Of a stretch of 64,000 nt of DNA, positions 62,634 to 64,000 are shown one piece after another. The translations under genes were made by a program, and so were the position numbers. The notes beneath the pieces were generated by a model. The model searched no databases, was not told the origin of the DNA, and worked only from the letters and a program-made list of their open reading frames with translations. Source of the stretch: Micromonospora sp. C28SCA-DRY-2 (GTDB taxonomy: Bacteria; Actinomycetota; Actinomycetes; Mycobacteriales; Micromonosporaceae); NCBI RefSeq assembly GCF_030519475.1, contig NZ_JAUMKD010000003.1, forward strand, positions 310,001 through 374,000, read 5' to 3'. The stretch's first letter is position 1; every line of letters begins with the position of its first letter.

Positions 62634-63047
62634 TCAGACGGTGTCGACCGAGCAGGGCCGCAGCCCGGTGGAGAGACTGGCGATCACGCTGTACGCCGCG
62701 GGCGTCAGGTCGATGATCCGGTTGCTGCCGCAGGCCGAGCCGCAGCAGGTGCGCTCGCCGCAGAACAGGTCGGTCTGCGGTCCGCAGTCGGCGATGGTGG
62801 TGCCGATCCGGGCGCCGTTGCACAGGTTGGTGGTGTAGTGCCGGAAGCCGCAGCCGCGGCGGCTCATCCCGGTGATCCCGCAGGCGTGCGGGCGGGTGAT
62901 GGCCAGGCACGCGTCCGAGGTGTTCGGCCAGGCGTGCTGGTAGTTGCCGGATCTGCAGGTGCCGCAGGCGCCACCGCCGGCCGAGCCGCAGGGACCCCAG
63001 GCGGTGCCACAGCAGAACCAGGACACCTCACCTCGCAGAGCTGCCAT
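62634..63047 (-). CDS. 15-cysteine protein with expansin/RlpA-like C-terminal pattern
   Basis: 137 residues with Cys at 12, 13, 20, 28, 31, 47, 56, 66, 76, 88, 96, 101, 102, 106 and 132. Residues 70-137 (NLCNGARIGTTIADCGP, then RIIDLTPAAYSVIASLSTGL) follow the double-psi beta-barrel pattern of RlpA/expansin-like proteins. There is no signal peptide of its own. GGGGAGG precedes the ATG. First gene of an operon with a Tat protein and a MauE-type redox protein, behind a palindromic promoter. Alternatives are a metal-binding or peptide-cofactor protein. Confidence 0.75.
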   Translation of the reverse strand: MAALRGEVSWFCCGTAWGPCGSAGGGACGTCRSGNYQHAWPNTSDACLAITRPHACGITGMSRRGCGFRHYTTNLCNGARIGTTIADCGPQTDLFCGERTCCGSACGSNRIIDLTPAAYSVIASLSTGLRPCSVDTV

Positions 63048-63070
63048 GGGTACCTCCCCTCCAGGGACGT

Positions 63071-63118
63071 GATCGAGAACGATCAGTGTCTATATAGACG
63101 CTGATTGTTGTGTCACAA
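63071..63118 (-). promoter_or_regulatory. Promoter with 24-bp palindrome before the Cys-rich operon
   Basis: Minus strand: TTGTGA (63118-63113), 16-bp spacer, TATATA (63096-63091). The -10 is the centre of a 24-bp palindrome at 63082-63105 (ATCAGTGTCTAT and partner, one mismatched pair). Overlapping it, GATCG-AGAA-CGATC (63071-63084) is a second inverted repeat in the leader. This is the most AT-rich and most symmetrical control site in the window. Confidence 0.75.
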
Positions 63119-63169
63119 ATCACCGAAGTCAACGGGAGGATGGAAGCTTTCCTACGGGCGGTGATCGCC

Positions 63170-63204
63170 GTCCGGCCCCGGCCCGGGTGGGGCCGGGGCC
63201 GGAC
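63170..63204 (-). terminator. Terminator downstream of the sigma factor gene
   Basis: 15-bp arms GTCCGGCCCCGGCCC and complement around a five-base loop, 46 bp beyond the sigma-gene stop. Confidence 0.7.
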
Positions 63205-63249
63205 GGCACGACGCCGCCGGGACCGCCGCCCGACCGGGCGGGCCGCCGG

Positions 63250-64000
63250 TCAGTCGCCGAGGGTGGTCAGGTCGAGCGCGGCGAGCCGGTCCGGGTCGGC
63301 GAGCACGTCGATGGCGACGATCCGGCCGTCGGCGACGGTGAAGCCCATCACCGACAGCGGCCGGCCGTCGGCCACCACCACGACCCCGGCCGCCCCGTTG
63401 ACCAGCGCCGGCCGGGCGAACGGGGATAGCCGCCCGAAGGTGACCGCCTGCCCGGCGACCGCCCGGGCACCGGTGACGACGACGGTGTGGCGCGGGCGGG
63501 CGGGCCCGCCGTCGGAGCGCAGCACGACCTGGGGATCGAGCACCGCGACGAGCGCGTCGAAGTCACCGTCGCGGGCGGCGGCGAAGAACGCGTCGACCAC
63601 CTTCCGCTGCCGGGCGAGGTCCGCGTCGGGTGCCGGCGCCTGCCCGCGTACCCGGCGGCGGGCGCGGCTGGCGAGCTGCCGGGCCGCGGCCGGTGACCGG
63701 TCCACCATCGGCGCGATCTCCTCGAACGGCACCGCGAACATGTCGTGCAGCACGAACGCCAGCCGCTCGGCCGGGGTCAACGTCTCCAGCACCACCAGCA
63801 GGGCCAGCCCGACCGAGTCGGCCAGCACCGCCTGCTGCTCCGGGTCGAGGCCGGAGTCCGGGCCGACCACCGGGTCCGGCACCCGGACGTCGAGCGGCTC
63901 CTCCCGCCGCGACCCGCGCGAGCGCAGCATGTTCAGGCACACCCGGGCCACCACCGTGGTCAGCCACCCCGCCGGGTTCTCCACGCTGGCGGCGTCGGCG
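63250..64000 (-). CDS. ECF41/SigJ-type RNA polymerase sigma factor, 5' end beyond window
   Basis: 250 visible codons of an ECF sigma factor; the frame is open to base 64000, so the start and most of region 2 are missing. Region 2.4-like WLTTVVARVCLNMLRSR, region 4 (LTPAERLAFVLHDMFAVPFEEIAPMVDRSPAAARQLASRARRRV) and a C-terminal SnoaL/NTF2-like domain with RSDGGPARPR and ADPDRLAAL are visible. The last two resemble the DGGG and NPDKL motifs of ECF41 factors, whose C-terminal domain controls activity in place of an anti-sigma factor. Confidence 0.92.
   Translation of the reverse strand, partial: ADAASVENPAGWLTTVVARVCLNMLRSRGSRREEPLDVRVPDPVVGPDSGLDPEQQAVLADSVGLALLVVLETLTPAERLAFVLHDMFAVPFEEIAPMVDRSPAAARQLASRARRRVRGQAPAPDADLARQRKVVDAFFAAARDGDFDALVAVLDPQVVLRSDGGPARPRHTVVVTGARAVAGQAVTFGRLSPFARPALVNGAAGVVVVADGRPLSVMGFTVADGRIVAIDVLADPDRLAALDLTTLGD

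Noticed and set aside
62634..63047. Methylamine dehydrogenase small subunit, because of the MauE neighbour and many Cys
   Set aside because: No conserved Trp pair for a TTQ cofactor and no large-subunit gene; the C-terminus looks more like a double-psi barrel.

Overview
This 64 kb window comes from a very GC-rich actinomycete chromosome. The style suggests Micromonosporaceae (Micromonospora or a relative), but that assignment is inferred from gene content, not from a marker gene. The supporting signs are many GTG starts, several apparently leaderless promoters, ATGA/GTGA translational coupling throughout, a conservon-type kinase/roadblock/DUF742 set, a SARP and a large LuxR (LAL) regulator, iniBAC-like dynamin genes, and many secreted depolymerases. 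I saw no rRNA, tRNA, CRISPR array, transposase or phage gene. Both edges cut a gene: a sensor kinase on the left and an ECF sigma factor on the right.

Layout. 1-3.6 kb: two-component pair (response regulator first, kinase truncated), two STAS-domain proteins and a small membrane protein. 3.6-5.5 kb: a divergent DNA-repair pair, a Nei-type glycosylase and a spore-photoproduct-lyase-family radical SAM protein. 5.5-25.4 kb: a catabolic island with MaoC hydratase, three acyl-CoA dehydrogenases, three SDRs, thiolase, aldehyde and alcohol dehydrogenases, two TetR regulators, one LAL regulator and a complete Liv-type ABC importer. Two pairs of matching palindromes tie parts of it into regulons. 25.6-33 kb: secreted enzymes, including a PETase/cutinase-type polyester hydrolase, a GH99/GH71-like glycosidase with discoidin and FN3 modules, and a GH87-like beta-helix glucanase. 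33-36.4 kb: a mycofactocin-type SDR and a YtrA/GntR-regulated ABC-2 transporter. 36.5-37.9 kb: a small membrane protein and a YbjN/TY-Chap-like protein with helical repeats.

38-50.4 kb is the most unusual part. Around a 300-bp divergent control region lie, to the left, an Hsp70-like ATPase, an IniR-like LuxR ATPase, a nitrate-sensing-type kinase, a roadblock protein, a DUF742 protein and a CBM2-like membrane-anchored protein. To the right lie iniB-, iniA- and iniC-like genes, the last two encoding dynamin-family GTPases. This looks like a cell-envelope stress locus in which membrane-remodelling dynamins share a control region with a chaperone-like ATPase and a complete sensory cascade.

50.5-64 kb: a TetR/ABC exporter pair with an operator over a leaderless promoter, a streptogrisin-like protease, a SARP fused to a TrmB-like sensor domain, a secreted HEXXH metallopeptidase fused to a beta-propeller, an ornithine-cyclodeaminase homologue, a DoxX protein, and an operon of a 15-cysteine protein, a Tat-exported protein and a MauE-family redox membrane protein behind a strong palindromic promoter. 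Last is an ECF41-type sigma factor. Most convergent gene pairs are separated by strong GC hairpins.
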